Position numbers and translations under genes: made by a program
Shown: positions 1 to 9,124 of the stretch, one piece after another
How the letters are laid out: the number at the start of each line of letters is the position of its first letter
How positions within the stretch are numbered: position 1 is the first letter of the stretch
Notes under the pieces: generated by a model
What the model saw: only the letters and a program-made list of their open reading frames with translations
The model's database searches: none
What the model was told of the DNA's origin: nothing
DNA from: Neptunomonas marina
Lineage (GTDB): Bacteria > Pseudomonadota > Gammaproteobacteria > Pseudomonadales > Balneatricaceae
NCBI RefSeq assembly: GCF_004005935.1
Contig: NZ_SACQ01000001.1
Coordinates: 713,485-777,484, forward strand
Direction: 5' to 3'
DNA length: 64,000 nucleotides

Positions 1-93
1 TATGGACGCTGGGCTTTTTTATGACTCCTCCGTGTAAGCCGGTGAAAGGAAAATCAAACCCTTTTTATTTCTTACACTTAGGAGCAAAACCTA

Positions 94-1089
94 ATGCCAC
101 AAACAACCTATGGCTCGATTGGCCAACGAACTGCCGCTTGGGCTGCGGCAGATATGCTGAAACACGCAGAACCCGTGATGATTCTCTCGAAGTTCGGGCA
201 GCACAAACCGGTTCCGACGAATACCGCCAACGCTGTTAAGTTTCGCCGTGCAATTCCTTTCCCTGTTGCGACAGCAGGATTGCAAGAGGGTGTTACTCCA
301 GCTTCTCGACAGATCCAGTTTGAAGATGTTGAAGCAACGTTGGTGCAATACGGTGACGTTGCAGAGATCACCGATCACGTTCAGGACATGGCTGAAGATC
401 CGGTTCTAAAAGTCGGTACCGAGTTATGCGGTGAGCAGGCCGGTGCGACTATTGAAGCGGTCACTTGGGGTGCTATTCGCGCAGGCACAAGCGTCTATTA
501 CGCAAACGGCAATACCCGCAGCGGTGTCAACCAGCCAATTAAGCTGAAGCTGCAGCGCGCAGTGACTGCAGCGCTAAAACGTAATAAAGCGAAGAAAGTC
601 ACCAAGATGGCATCTTCTTCTGTGAAGTACGGCACTGAAGCGATTGCTGCGGCATACATTGCTGTAGCTCACACTAATCTGGAATCAGATATTCGCGATA
701 TGCCAGGCTTCACGCCGGTCGAGAAGTACGGAACTACCAAACCTCTGCCATATGAAATCGGTAAGGTTGAAGATGTTCGCTATGTGCTGTCCCCAGACTT
801 GGACGCATTCCTTAATGCGGGTGGTGCTGCTGGGAACATGGTATCCGACAGCGGCACGAATGCTGACGTTTACCCTGTCATCTACTTCGGACAAGACGCT
901 TATGGCTGTATTCCTCTCAAAGGTAAAAAAGCGATTACGCCGAAGGTAACACCGGTCGAAGAGACTGACTCTAGCGACCCGCTAGGTCAACGTGGTTATG
1001 TCGGCTGGAAGTCTTACTTTGTAGCCAAGATCCTAAACGAAGGCTGGATCGTCCGCTTAGAAGTCGCTGCGACTGACAACATGCAGTAA
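94..1089 (+). CDS. N4-gp56 family major capsid protein
   Basis: The 331-residue product forms the icosahedral head shell. It resembles the N4-gp56 family of major capsid proteins: an N-terminal stretch with VPTNTANAVKFRR and the IPFPVATAGLQEGVTP segment near residue 60, a helical spine segment (AEITDHVQDMAEDPVLK), and a C-terminal RGYVGWKSYF plus ILNEGWIVRLEV ending. These are recalled family features, not a search result. The start is supported by TTAGGAG eight bases upstream. The 93 bases before it end an upstream unit with a T-run. It leads a tightly packed + strand block of virion genes, the usual place for the capsid gene after portal and scaffold. Confidence 0.88.
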   Translation: MPQTTYGSIGQRTAAWAAADMLKHAEPVMILSKFGQHKPVPTNTANAVKFRRAIPFPVATAGLQEGVTPASRQIQFEDVEATLVQYGDVAEITDHVQDMAEDPVLKVGTELCGEQAGATIEAVTWGAIRAGTSVYYANGNTRSGVNQPIKLKLQRAVTAALKRNKAKKVTKMASSSVKYGTEAIAAAYIAVAHTNLESDIRDMPGFTPVEKYGTTKPLPYEIGKVEDVRYVLSPDLDAFLNAGGAAGNMVSDSGTNADVYPVIYFGQDAYGCIPLKGKKAITPKVTPVEETDSSDPLGQRGYVGWKSYFVAKILNEGWIVRLEVAATDNMQ

Positions 1090-1157
1090 CGGCTTCGCTG
1101 CCAAGGATGGTGGCGCTCCCCTAAATTTAAACTGCCTGTGAGGGCCGTGAGGTAAGT

Positions 1158-1568
1158 ATGTCTATCGAAGATTTGAAATTGTTGAACATCGATCAGTTAA
1201 AGGCGAAAGCTGAAGAGCTGGGTATTAACTATGGCGCCAACATCTCTGAGAAAGGTTTGTTGAAGAAGATTGCAGATGTCCTCGGCGAACCGCTAGAAAG
1301 TGATGATGCCGATACTTCGAAACCCGTTCTGCCGGAAGGCACGAAGTACGTTGAGGTTATGTTTCCAGAGGACGATAAAGACACTCAACCAGTGCAGGTC
1401 CATGTTAACGGCCGTTCTTTCGTCATGCCTCGTGGCGAGTGGCATAAGGTGCCTGATTACGTCATTGAAGTGCTGAATAATGCGAAAAAGAAAGTCTACA
1501 GCCCGAAAGATATGAAGCCTCGAGAGGTGCTGGCCTATCCGTTCCAGTCTCGTGAGTATCAAGGTTAA
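1158..1568 (+). CDS. Phage structural-module protein of unknown function, SAP/Rho-N-like N-terminus
   Basis: A 136-residue acidic protein directly after the capsid gene. Residues 1-45 (LKLLNIDQLKAKAEELGI followed by SEKGLLKKIADVLG) look like the small helix-extended-helix fold seen in SAP and Rho-N domains. The C-terminal half (about 60-130) is beta-rich with VQVHVNGRSFVMPRGEW, a pattern common in short phage proteins lying between capsid and adaptor genes. A role in head completion or capsid decoration would fit the position, but that is inference. It ends two bases before the next start, so the two genes are probably co-translated. Confidence 0.72.
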   Translation: MSIEDLKLLNIDQLKAKAEELGINYGANISEKGLLKKIADVLGEPLESDDADTSKPVLPEGTKYVEVMFPEDDKDTQPVQVHVNGRSFVMPRGEWHKVPDYVIEVLNNAKKKVYSPKDMKPREVLAYPFQSREYQG

Positions 1569-1570
1569 CT

Positions 1571-2203
1571 ATGACCTTTCTCGAACTCTGTAAACGCCTT
1601 CGTCAGGAGTGCGGTATGTCAGGGACAGGCCCGGCCTCTGTGGTCGGGCAGCATGGAGAGTACAAGCTTGTTGTCGACTGGATTGCTCAGGCATGGGTGG
1701 AGATCCAAGCGAGCACGCCTGATTGGGAGTTTATGCGCAAAGACGCTGCGTTAGTTGTCGATGCACAAAAGATAAGCCTGCCAACTGACTGTGCTTTACC
1801 AATCGCGCTTGTATTGGAGCATCAGGGACAAAAGCGAGAGCTGTTTCATCTGCCGTATGGTGAGTTTCGTGAGCGTTACCGGCTGACGGTCTTCGGTCTC
1901 GGATTGCCCGTGGTTTGGACCAATGCTGGCCACGTCGCTCACTTTAGCGCGATACCTGACCAACCTTACCCGGCTGAGCTGGAGTACTACCGCACCCCTC
2001 AGATTCTAACGGAAGGCGTCGACACTCCACTTATGCCGGAGCGGTTTCACATGCTGATCGTCTATAAGGCGATGGAGTATTACGCTCTGTACGAGAATGC
2101 ACCTGAAGTGCTGGCTCGTGCACGACAGAGCTACAACGAAAACATCAGCGAGCTTTCGCGTAGTTATCGACCAGCCATTTCTTTGGCAAGGCCTTTGGTA
2201 TGA
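1571..2203 (+). CDS. Phage head-tail adaptor protein
   Basis: A 210-residue protein resembling the podoviral gp6-like adaptor (head-to-tail connector) family: helical N-terminus (TFLELCKRLRQECG), a central WVEIQASTPDWEFM segment, then a C-terminal helical region in which ALYENAPEVLARARQSYNENI is typical. The family's proteins bind below the portal and carry the tail nozzle. The gene sits between capsid and tail-nozzle genes, as expected. The stop overlaps the next start (ATGA-type overlap at 2200-2203), indicating translational coupling. Confidence 0.78.
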   Translation: MTFLELCKRLRQECGMSGTGPASVVGQHGEYKLVVDWIAQAWVEIQASTPDWEFMRKDAALVVDAQKISLPTDCALPIALVLEHQGQKRELFHLPYGEFRERYRLTVFGLGLPVVWTNAGHVAHFSAIPDQPYPAELEYYRTPQILTEGVDTPLMPERFHMLIVYKAMEYYALYENAPEVLARARQSYNENISELSRSYRPAISLARPLV

Positions 2204-3660
2204 CTTCTATCCATACGCCGCTTAAGGGTGGCTTGAATCTCGCAGCTCCGCCTAATCAAATAAAGCCCGGTCAGTTGCTGTTCTGCCAGAACTTTGAGTG
2301 TCCGATCGAGGGTGGTTATCGTGCTATCAAAGGGTACGAAGAGCTCACGGGAACCGTGCCGGGTAAAGGGCCTATTTTGGGCGTAGCCACATTCCGTGAT
2401 CACTATGTAGCGATTCGGGAGCAATCAGCAGGAAACACCGCAGCACTGTATAAAAATACGGGTAGCGGCTGGACGCTAGTCGGTAGCGGCATGGAAGTAG
2501 GCCGTTACTCGATTGATGACTATACCTTCAAAGCGACGGATTATTACCGAGCACTGTATATGGTCGGCGGTGGTAAACCGTGGAAATATGATGGCAACAG
2601 CCTTTCTCAAATCACCTCAGCCCCGAGCGGTGCTCAGTGGTTGAAGTGCCACAATTTCCATCTTTTCCTAGGCTTTGAAGTCGGTAGCATTCAGCACTCT
2701 GGTGTTGGTAACCCTGAAGATTGGGCAGGCGGTAACGCTGGCGAGTTTGGTACGTCGGACGCGCTGACCGGATTCTCATCGACAACTGGCGGCGTGCTGA
2801 TAGCCTTTTGCCGCAATAGTATTCAAGCCCTCTATGGGCAGTCTCGGCAATCGTTTCAGCTAAAGCGGCTCACGGCTAACGCAGGCGCAAAGCCTTGGAC
2901 GGTTGCCGATATGGTCAGCCCTTACTTCATTAGCGAGCGTGGCATTAGCAACCTGCAGGCAGTTCAAGCTTTCGGAGATTTTACCCCCGCCACGGTTGGA
3001 TATCAGGTTGATCCACTCTTCAAGCAAGGCTTTGTTCCCTCGACAGTGTTGGTGGCTAAGGCTTCCAATCAGCTCCGTGTCTTTAGCGAAGAGGGGCAAG
3101 GTATCTACTTGACGACGTATGCGACCGAAACGGTAGGTGCGACGACCGTACAGTTTGAGCATGCAGTTCGATGCTCCTACTCCGGCGAGCTTGATACGGG
3201 GGAGGAGGTCTCTCTATTTGGCTCTGATGATGGTCGCGTTTATCGCTTTGATCAGGGAGATAGCTTTGCTGGGCTTGATATCGTGTCAACGATGACAACC
3301 GCGTTCAACACATTCGGATCCCCTGATGTGCGTAAGCGTATACGCAGGATCGCGCTTGATCTAACTAACACCGAAGCCATCGATCTTAAAGTCTTGCCTC
3401 AGTTCAATGGCGGTGATGCTGATATTGCTAGGCACCGGGCGCAAGTTTTAGGGCGTTCAGCTGCCGGCGGCTTTTGGGGACAGGCCCAGTGGGATGGCTT
3501 CGCTTGGTCAGGGCCTATTCAAGCGAGAGATCGGATATCAATTGCTGGGACGGCAACAGACATGGCTCTGACGTTCTCGTGTCTGCGTAATGGCACGGCA
3601 CCTTTCTCAATCACTGGTTATACAACGCAATACGAAGCGCGGAGGTTAGAACGTGGCTAA
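2200..3660 (+). CDS. Podoviral tail nozzle/hub-type structural protein
   Basis: A 486-residue beta-rich protein starting with THTPLKGGLNL-like sequence (residues 4-14), then a repetitive pattern of short beta strands with Gly, Trp and Tyr. This resembles the beta-propeller tail hub/nozzle proteins of short-tailed phages (P22 gp10-like or T7 gp12-like). Position after the adaptor and before the tail-fibre genes supports that role. No catalytic motif is visible. The stop overlaps the next GTG start by eight bases. The assignment rests on context and general composition; an exact family name is not claimed. Confidence 0.68.
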   Translation: MTSIHTPLKGGLNLAAPPNQIKPGQLLFCQNFECPIEGGYRAIKGYEELTGTVPGKGPILGVATFRDHYVAIREQSAGNTAALYKNTGSGWTLVGSGMEVGRYSIDDYTFKATDYYRALYMVGGGKPWKYDGNSLSQITSAPSGAQWLKCHNFHLFLGFEVGSIQHSGVGNPEDWAGGNAGEFGTSDALTGFSSTTGGVLIAFCRNSIQALYGQSRQSFQLKRLTANAGAKPWTVADMVSPYFISERGISNLQAVQAFGDFTPATVGYQVDPLFKQGFVPSTVLVAKASNQLRVFSEEGQGIYLTTYATETVGATTVQFEHAVRCSYSGELDTGEEVSLFGSDDGRVYRFDQGDSFAGLDIVSTMTTAFNTFGSPDVRKRIRRIALDLTNTEAIDLKVLPQFNGGDADIARHRAQVLGRSAAGGFWGQAQWDGFAWSGPIQARDRISIAGTATDMALTFSCLRNGTAPFSITGYTTQYEARRLERG

Positions 3661-4543
3661 CCCTTTTTATGACAACAGCGACCCCGGTCAGCGTTTTATT
3701 TCAGGCGAGACAGCGCGCGGTGGTGATGTTGATGCAAAGTTTGATGAAGTGGCAGCAGGCTTTGACAAGGCTGATCAGCGCTTTAAGCAAACGGTGTCAG
3801 TGCCTGAAACAGATGGGTTTGAGTTACCGGACGTTTTAACGCGTAAAGGCAAAATACTTGAGTTCGACGAGCAGGGGAAGCCTGTTACACAAGCATCTGC
3901 AAGTGGTATTCGTCAGTTAGAGCAGTCAGCTCAACAGTCAGCGAGCCAGTGTGGATTGCTTGTTAACCAAGCTCAACATGCTGCTGGACTTGCCCAGCAG
4001 GCTGCATCTGATGCCGAGCTAGAGCGACAACAGGCGAGTGACCAGGTTGCGCTTGCGTCTCAACAAGTTGCTTTAGCGCAAGGCAGAGTTGATGCAGCAG
4101 CGGCTCAGGTCGCCCTTGCAGTAGAGCAGGTAACCCAAGCCGGAAGGGAAGTGGCTAGTGCGCAGGCCGAAGTTAGTCGCGCATCAGCCCAAGCTGACCG
4201 AGCCGAGCACGAAGCCAACCGGGCGCAAGGATATGCTCAGGCGGCTCAGAACATCGTCACCCCTGCGAACTCAGTGAAAAGCTCGAGCGCTGGTCAACAG
4301 TTAGTGGTGGGTGATGTGGTTCTAGTGAAAAGCGCGGGGCAGCGTTACCCCATGCCCTTAAGTCCCGCTGTAGGTGCTGAGGTCACCCTTCGTCTCGGCA
4401 GCTTTGACGATACCCTGTTGGGCTATTCGGGCAACACAGCAGAGCGAATCGAGGGAGGCTCTGATGACTACTTACTTAATATCCCGAATATCGCGTGCAC
4501 GTTTAAATACTTCGGGCCTACCGAAGGATGGAGGTTGATTTGA
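3653..4543 (+). CDS. Tail fibre protein with long Ala/Gln-rich coiled coil
   Basis: A 296-residue protein. Residues 1-60 (NPFYDNSDPGQRFISGETARGGDVDAKFDEV) look like a virion-attachment head, such as is found at the start of short-tail-fibre genes. Residues 85-205 form a long Ala/Gln/Val heptad-like coiled coil, and residues 210-296 form a beta-rich tip. The GTG start at 3653 is preceded by GGAGG and overlaps the nozzle stop, so it is translationally coupled. Probably trimeric; receptor specificity likely lies in this protein together with the next one. This is inference from architecture and position. Confidence 0.72.
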   Translation: MANPFYDNSDPGQRFISGETARGGDVDAKFDEVAAGFDKADQRFKQTVSVPETDGFELPDVLTRKGKILEFDEQGKPVTQASASGIRQLEQSAQQSASQCGLLVNQAQHAAGLAQQAASDAELERQQASDQVALASQQVALAQGRVDAAAAQVALAVEQVTQAGREVASAQAEVSRASAQADRAEHEANRAQGYAQAAQNIVTPANSVKSSSAGQQLVVGDVVLVKSAGQRYPMPLSPAVGAEVTLRLGSFDDTLLGYSGNTAERIEGGSDDYLLNIPNIACTFKYFGPTEGWRLI

Positions 4544-5103
4544 GCTCACTAAAGGAAACTCTTGGCCTGAGAGGCAACATGAGAGAGCGCGTTGAGGTTT
4601 TTGATACCTCAGCCTTGTGGACCGTTCCTAACCGCGTGTTTGCTGCTCGGCTTACTCTAGTTGCAGGAGGGGGCGGTGGGGCGCGTAACGAACATGAATA
4701 TGGGATAGCCGCATACGGGGGAAGTGGCGCTTATATTGTCGACCTACCTATTTCACTCACACCGGGTGAGGTTGTCGATATTCAGGTGGGTGATGCCGGA
4801 ATTTCTAACTCCGAAAGCCCCGGGTTTTCTAATATCAATGTCTCGGGTGTTGATGGATCTAATTCCTCGGTGACCACACAGGCAAAAACATTCACTGTTT
4901 TTGGTGGAAAGGCTGGCCGAGTCCGCATGTCTACTTCACCAAAGGTTGGCATTGATGGCGATGGTGGAGAGCCCAACGGAATCGATGGGGAGTCCGGCAA
5001 GAAGATCGTCACGCCGGTTCATCGATATGGTTTCGGTGGATCTCCTAGCGTTCAGCCGGGAGCAGGTGTGGCGATACTCTCATGGTTAGAGGAGGCTAGC
5101 TAA
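4540..5103 (+). CDS. Glycine-rich tail-tip / receptor-binding-like protein
   Basis: An open frame runs from ATG 4528, but that ATG sits only a base or two after a purine run. A TTG at 4540 is better placed five bases after GGAGG and overlaps the previous stop (TTGA). From TTG the product is 187 residues. After a short helical start it contains a Gly-rich segment (VAGGGGGARN, AAYGGSGAYIV, LTPGEVVDIQVGDAG), the pattern of glycine-rich tail-fibre tips and some phage adhesins. Together with the preceding fibre it probably contacts the host surface. The start is uncertain; the reading frame is not. Confidence 0.65.
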   Translation: MSSLKETLGLRGNMRERVEVFDTSALWTVPNRVFAARLTLVAGGGGGARNEHEYGIAAYGGSGAYIVDLPISLTPGEVVDIQVGDAGISNSESPGFSNINVSGVDGSNSSVTTQAKTFTVFGGKAGRVRMSTSPKVGIDGDGGEPNGIDGESGKKIVTPVHRYGFGGSPSVQPGAGVAILSWLEEAS

Positions 5104-5528
5104 TGCGGCATGCACTGATTAATGGTGGAGTTGTAGTTTCTGTACAGCGATGTCCGCCCGATTACTTGGCTCACGCTCAGGAATTGTATGAAGCAGTTGT
5201 CCCCTTAGGGAGCTCACTCGCTGGCCCCAATTGGACATATGATAGCGTGAGTGGTGAGTTTGCCCCGCCACCTGAGGATATGTCGGCTCTTTCAGTCCCT
5301 GAAACGGTAACTCGTTTTCAAGCTAAAGCGTTACTTCATTTATCAGGCCACTTGCCCGCAGTTGAAGCATATATGGAAAGTCAGGATACCCCGTTTCTGA
5401 CTAAGCTAGCGTGGCAAGAGGCGAGCTTTCATCGCAATAGCACGATGATCATCGAGATCGGATCTCAGCTTGGGCTTACGCCACAAGAGATTGATGAAAT
5501 GTTTATTCAGGCCAGCGCAATCAGCTAA
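5103..5528 (+). CDS. Tail-fibre-associated protein (chaperone-like C-terminus)
   Basis: A 141-residue protein whose start overlaps the previous stop (TAATG). The N-terminus (residues 1-55) is beta-rich and contains a W-x-YD segment. The C-terminal half (FQAKALLHLSGHLPAVEAYM, then WQEASFHRNS and LGLTPQEIDEMF) resembles a helical domain found after tail-fibre genes in many phages, where it accompanies fibre-assembly or distal tail proteins. Role in fibre maturation is inferred only from that resemblance and from position directly downstream of two fibre genes. Confidence 0.6.
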   Translation: MRHALINGGVVVSVQRCPPDYLAHAQELYEAVVPLGSSLAGPNWTYDSVSGEFAPPPEDMSALSVPETVTRFQAKALLHLSGHLPAVEAYMESQDTPFLTKLAWQEASFHRNSTMIIEIGSQLGLTPQEIDEMFIQASAIS

Positions 5529-5566
5529 TTACCAACCCACTGTTGTGAAACGGAGGAGAAAGATTC

Positions 5567-6724
5567 ATGGCAATGACATATGAGGAGGCCGTTGCTAAAG
5601 GCCTTCGCGGCGGTGACATGTTCCGCGCAACGGGCGGTATCTCAAACGAAGATGTCAAAGCGTGGGAAGCAGCCAACCCCGGTAAGAAATACACTGACAC
5701 AGACGGCCCTCTGACCCATGCAGAGTGGATCCGACTAGGGCACTTAGGTGGTTTGAAGACTGGAGCAAATGATCCAGAGACGATCAAAAAGGCGCGTGGC
5801 AATAAAACAAAATGGGTGTCTCCTACTGAACTCGAGAGCATCCCTTGGAACCCAACAAGTTACCAAGCTCCCCAGACAGGAAAAACAGGCGGAGTAAAAC
5901 CTCCTAACCCTAGTAACGTCGCCGGTCAAACTCAAGCAAGCCCCACAGGCTCAGGCACTGGCAACGGCGGTATTCTTGCGTCACAGGTAGCGTCTGCTAT
6001 CGCATCGTCTCAATCTGCCAGCCCTGCGAGCCAAACAAACAATAACGGATGGACGATTTCACCCACTGGTACACCATATCGACCTGTAACCAATACAGGT
6101 GGCCAGCAGGCTGGGCAGCCTACCAGCTCGTCTTCGGGCAATAGCTCTTCAAACCTACCGTCCTCGCAAGCAGGCAGCACGGGTACAGAAAGCGAGTATT
6201 CGATAGATCACCTCAATCGCATTACCGCGAGCGATAGCCCCTATATCCAAGCTGCAAAACAAAACGCGAAAGAGGCCGCTGCAGAGCGAGGGCTCCTGAA
6301 CTCTGCAATTGCTGCGGGAGCGGGTGAGCGTGCTGCTATCGAGGCGGCTTCTCCGTTTGCGCTGCAAGATGGTGCATTCCGCCAAAATGCCGCACTTAAT
6401 CATCAGCAGTTCCGAAATCAGGCGGAACTGGCTCGTTACAACAACCAACTGAGTATCGAGCGCAGTGCTTACGATGTAACGGCAAACACCCATGGAGAAT
6501 ATCTAGCGGCTGTTGAAGAGATTACTAAGCAGGCAACGATCTCTATCAACGAGATTGAAACGTCACCAAGCATAAAGCCTGAAGACAAAGAGGTAATGAT
6601 TCAGAACACGATTGCGCGCCGTGATGCTGATTTGGCTTTTACTCGACAGCTCTACAGCAGCATGCCCACTTGGAATCTGTCATGGATCAACCTTTCAAAT
6701 ATGCCAGCCCCAGGAGTTAGCTAA
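5567..6724 (+). CDS. Low-complexity virion-associated protein
   Basis: A 385-residue protein with a GGAGGAG ribosome binding site eight bases before ATG 5567. Residues 1-95 form a compact N-terminal region (GLRGGDMFRATGGI, AEWIRLGHLGGLKTG). Residues 100-215 are Ser/Gly/Gln/Thr-rich and probably disordered. Residues 215-350 are strongly helical, with ITASDSPYIQAAKQNAKEAA and an Ala-rich core typical of internal virion or ejection proteins, whose helical parts unfold to pass through the tail. Function is unassigned. The stop overlaps the next ATG (TAATG). Confidence 0.62.
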   Translation: MAMTYEEAVAKGLRGGDMFRATGGISNEDVKAWEAANPGKKYTDTDGPLTHAEWIRLGHLGGLKTGANDPETIKKARGNKTKWVSPTELESIPWNPTSYQAPQTGKTGGVKPPNPSNVAGQTQASPTGSGTGNGGILASQVASAIASSQSASPASQTNNNGWTISPTGTPYRPVTNTGGQQAGQPTSSSSGNSSSNLPSSQAGSTGTESEYSIDHLNRITASDSPYIQAAKQNAKEAAAERGLLNSAIAAGAGERAAIEAASPFALQDGAFRQNAALNHQQFRNQAELARYNNQLSIERSAYDVTANTHGEYLAAVEEITKQATISINEIETSPSIKPEDKEVMIQNTIARRDADLAFTRQLYSSMPTWNLSWINLSNMPAPGVS

Positions 6725-7050
6725 TGAGTTTTGATTTAGATATTCCCGTGCTATCCGATGGCAGTGGATCTGATTGGGATCTGTTCGACGGAGACGCTGC
6801 CAGTACGGATGGCTTCGACTTCTTCGAAACGGTCGGCGATTACGTGTCTAGCCCCGATTTTTGGAAAGGTGCAACCAGTGCTGGGCTTCAATACATGATG
6901 CAGCGCCAGCAAGCTAAGGATGAGAAGAAAGCAGCTGAACGCCGCTATCAACAGTCTTTAGCCCAAGCACCGACAAACGGTATTGGTACCTATTCAAGCC
7001 ACAACCAATCACTCACAAACGGCCTCTTGGCCGGGGCTAGAAAGGTGTAG
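6724..7050 (+). CDS. Small phage protein of unknown function
   Basis: A 108-residue acidic-to-mixed protein: Asp/Ser-rich N-terminus, a short helical centre (residues 50-80, with QRQQAKDEKKAAERRYQQ) and a Ser/Asn-rich tail. It is translationally coupled to its neighbour on the left by a TAATG overlap and is two bases from the next gene. It belongs to the run of internal-virion-type genes between the fibre genes and the giant polyvalent gene. No family is recognised. Confidence 0.6.
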   Translation: MSFDLDIPVLSDGSGSDWDLFDGDAASTDGFDFFETVGDYVSSPDFWKGATSAGLQYMMQRQQAKDEKKAAERRYQQSLAQAPTNGIGTYSSHNQSLTNGLLAGARKV

Positions 7051-7052
7051 CT

Positions 7053-7964
7053 ATGGATGGTGATGGTTTTGGATTTGGTCCGGGAGATGCCGATGCAGGC
7101 CTTGGACCAGGACAAGGTACGGGTTTTGGTACGCAGAACGATGGTGTCAGCAATGATGCGAGTGACAATGCGGGTATAGATGCCGCGACTGCTGCGCTTG
7201 GTGCTCCGGCGCCGGCACCTAGCCCAACCAGCCAAAGGGAATCGGCTAGACGAGGGGTTGAAGTAGGGCGCCGCTCTTCGATGGATACCATGAGCGCCTA
7301 CGACATGAACCGTGAAATGGACGCCTACTCAGCGTTAGCAAGTGGCAATCTTGAGCAGGCAACGAATGCAGCTCAAGGCTTGTCATCAGCCCAGATTGAA
7401 GCAAGCGATATTTTGGGTGCGGGTGTTGATGCATACGGGAAAACTAATGCAAGCATGCTCGGTAAGGTCGGACAATTTGCGCTTGGTCTAACCGGACCAT
7501 TTGGGGCACTAGCGAACTCTGCTCTAAATAATATGAAAGAGCGTGAGGCGCGCGAAGCCTTCGGAATAAGCCGCTCTAACACCCAACTAGCAAAAGACAT
7601 CGGCAAAGATGCTCTAGCCAACATTGCTCTGGGTAAGGTTGGCAGCTTAGTTGGCGGTCTAGCGGGCAGAGGCGTCGCCTCGATCACTGGAAACAATGTG
7701 ATTGGACAAGGTGTCGGCTTGCTCGCAAGTCGCGCCACTAAAGGGGCGATAAAAGGCGCTTTCAACGGCGATATCGAGGTTACCAATAAAGATATTTCCA
7801 CAAATGATAACGCTGATAGCGGTTTACTTAGTTCCGCGATATCTAAGCCACCAAGCGACACTCGCCGAGATCCTTATCAAATGCAAAGTGCAGCGCCTGA
7901 CACGCGACTAGCTAACTTCACTACTGGCTTTGATGAAGCCGAACAAGCCTTGAGGACTGTTTAA
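7053..7964 (+). CDS. Gly/Ala-rich putative internal virion protein
   Basis: A 303-residue protein with a Gly/Asp-rich, probably flexible N-terminus (residues 1-60), a helical section around residues 75-150, and a Gly/Ala/Leu-rich hydrophobic section (about 130-240: KVGQFALGLTGPFGALANSA, KVGSLVGGLAGRGVASI) resembling amphipathic or membrane-active helices of ejection proteins. An AAGGTG motif precedes the ATG. The stop overlaps the next start (TAATG). High GC and Gly content produce long open antisense frames here, which were not accepted as genes. Confidence 0.62.
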   Translation: MDGDGFGFGPGDADAGLGPGQGTGFGTQNDGVSNDASDNAGIDAATAALGAPAPAPSPTSQRESARRGVEVGRRSSMDTMSAYDMNREMDAYSALASGNLEQATNAAQGLSSAQIEASDILGAGVDAYGKTNASMLGKVGQFALGLTGPFGALANSALNNMKEREAREAFGISRSNTQLAKDIGKDALANIALGKVGSLVGGLAGRGVASITGNNVIGQGVGLLASRATKGAIKGAFNGDIEVTNKDISTNDNADSGLLSSAISKPPSDTRRDPYQMQSAAPDTRLANFTTGFDEAEQALRTV

Positions 7965-8500
7965 TGAACGGACTGTTACAAAGCGCTCAACAGAAAAATA
8001 CGCAACAACCTCCTCAAGCTGCGCCAAAGCAAGGACAAATGGATCCACGCCAGGTCTACGAAGGTTTGGTCTCTATGATGCTTGATTATTTGTACTCAGA
8101 GTCAGGTGTTCAAATGGTGCAGCAGAGTATGCAAATACAAGGGCAGCCTCACGAAAACATCGGGATGCTCGTTGCGCGTCTAATCCAACGGATGTTTATT
8201 ACCGCCAAAACGCAAAAAGTACAGGTTCAGGCGAGCATCCTATTCAGCGCAGGTATGGAGCTGTCTCAGGCGGTCGCAGATATGTACCTAGAGAGCGGTG
8301 CTATCCCAAAAGAGCAAGGCCCAAAGATTGCAGAAGAAGCATTCTATAAGTCCATTGTGCGGTTGGCGCAGGAGACATCGACGGAGATATTTTCCCAACA
8401 AGAGCGGCAGGACTTCCAGCGACTAATGCAGAAACTGAAGCAGATGAAAACTAGCGGCCAGCAGCCTCAGCAAGCGCCATCGAACGGAGGTGTAATGTGA
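7964..8500 (+). CDS. Gln-rich phage protein of unknown function
   Basis: A 178-residue, mostly helical protein with Gln-rich ends (QSAQQKNTQQPPQAAPKQGQ at the N-terminus and a similar C-terminal tail). The central helices (residues 30-150) contain MMLDYLYSESGVQMVQQSM and ARLIQRMFITAKTQK. Proteins of this size and composition lie next to internal-core genes in several podovirus-like genomes; a head-core role is only inferred. Coupled on both sides: TAATG at its start and a GTGA overlap at its end. Confidence 0.6.
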   Translation: MNGLLQSAQQKNTQQPPQAAPKQGQMDPRQVYEGLVSMMLDYLYSESGVQMVQQSMQIQGQPHENIGMLVARLIQRMFITAKTQKVQVQASILFSAGMELSQAVADMYLESGAIPKEQGPKIAEEAFYKSIVRLAQETSTEIFSQQERQDFQRLMQKLKQMKTSGQQPQQAPSNGGVM

Positions 8501-9093
8501 GTATCGGTGGACTTCTAGCAACGGCTTTGGTGGGCGGCGTCGCTGGTGTGGCGGAGGGGCAAGTCTCCCGCCGTAAAGAAGAGATGGCAGAGAAGAAAGC
8601 GCGTGCGCTGGAAATGCTTCGCCACAACAACAGCATGGCTGTAGCTCAGCAGCGCGAGCGCGGTGCTAATGAGAGGCTGACGAAGGAGCTAGCCTTTAGA
8701 GAGAGTGAGGGCGAAAAGGATCGTAAACAGCGAGGTATTCTGGCGTCAGTGAAAGCAGCGCAAACACCGGGACTTAAAGTTGGGCGCTATAAGCCAGTTA
8801 CGCAAGACGATGGAAGCCAGAGCGTGTTGGATACTGCGACGGGGGAATTTATTAATCCGTCTGCCGCTGAAGGTGGAGCTATTTCGCCCGATCATATGGC
8901 GGCCGCGCATCAGTATGCAGAAGAAAAGATCAATCAGCAGGCTGGTTGGCTTTCAACGGATAAGAGCGACTTCGGTCAGTTTGGTGGAGATCGAGAGAAA
9001 GCTCGCGAGTTCTATGAGAACGAGTACTTTCAAAAAGCTGGTTTAAAGCAAAACGCTCTGCAGGCACTTCAAAGTAAATTCGGAGCAAAGTAA
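8497..9093 (+). CDS. Putative phage internal protein with coiled-coil N-terminus
   Basis: A 198-residue protein that starts at GTG 8497, overlapping the previous TGA, with CGGAGG about ten bases upstream. Residues 1-20 are Gly/Ala/Val-rich and could be a short membrane-active helix (LLATALVGGVAGVAEG). Residues 20-90 form a charged coiled coil (RRKEEMAEKKARALEML). The C-terminal half contains SPDHMAAAHQYAEEKINQQA and ends in a helix. No enzyme motif is seen. Position immediately before the giant polyvalent gene suggests it is ejected with, or packaged with, that protein. Confidence 0.6.
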   Translation: MSIGGLLATALVGGVAGVAEGQVSRRKEEMAEKKARALEMLRHNNSMAVAQQRERGANERLTKELAFRESEGEKDRKQRGILASVKAAQTPGLKVGRYKPVTQDDGSQSVLDTATGEFINPSAAEGGAISPDHMAAAHQYAEEKINQQAGWLSTDKSDFGQFGGDREKAREFYENEYFQKAGLKQNALQALQSKFGAK

Positions 9094-9124
9094 ACAGCCC
9101 ACAATAACCTGTCGTGAGACACGT

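Noticed and set aside
7037-7861. Long open antisense frames (7037-7291, 7373-7861) opposite the internal virion gene
   Set aside because: They mirror a Gly/Ala/Ser-rich coding strand whose codons avoid stops on the other strand; no ribosome binding sites and Pro/Ala/Ser-biased composition.
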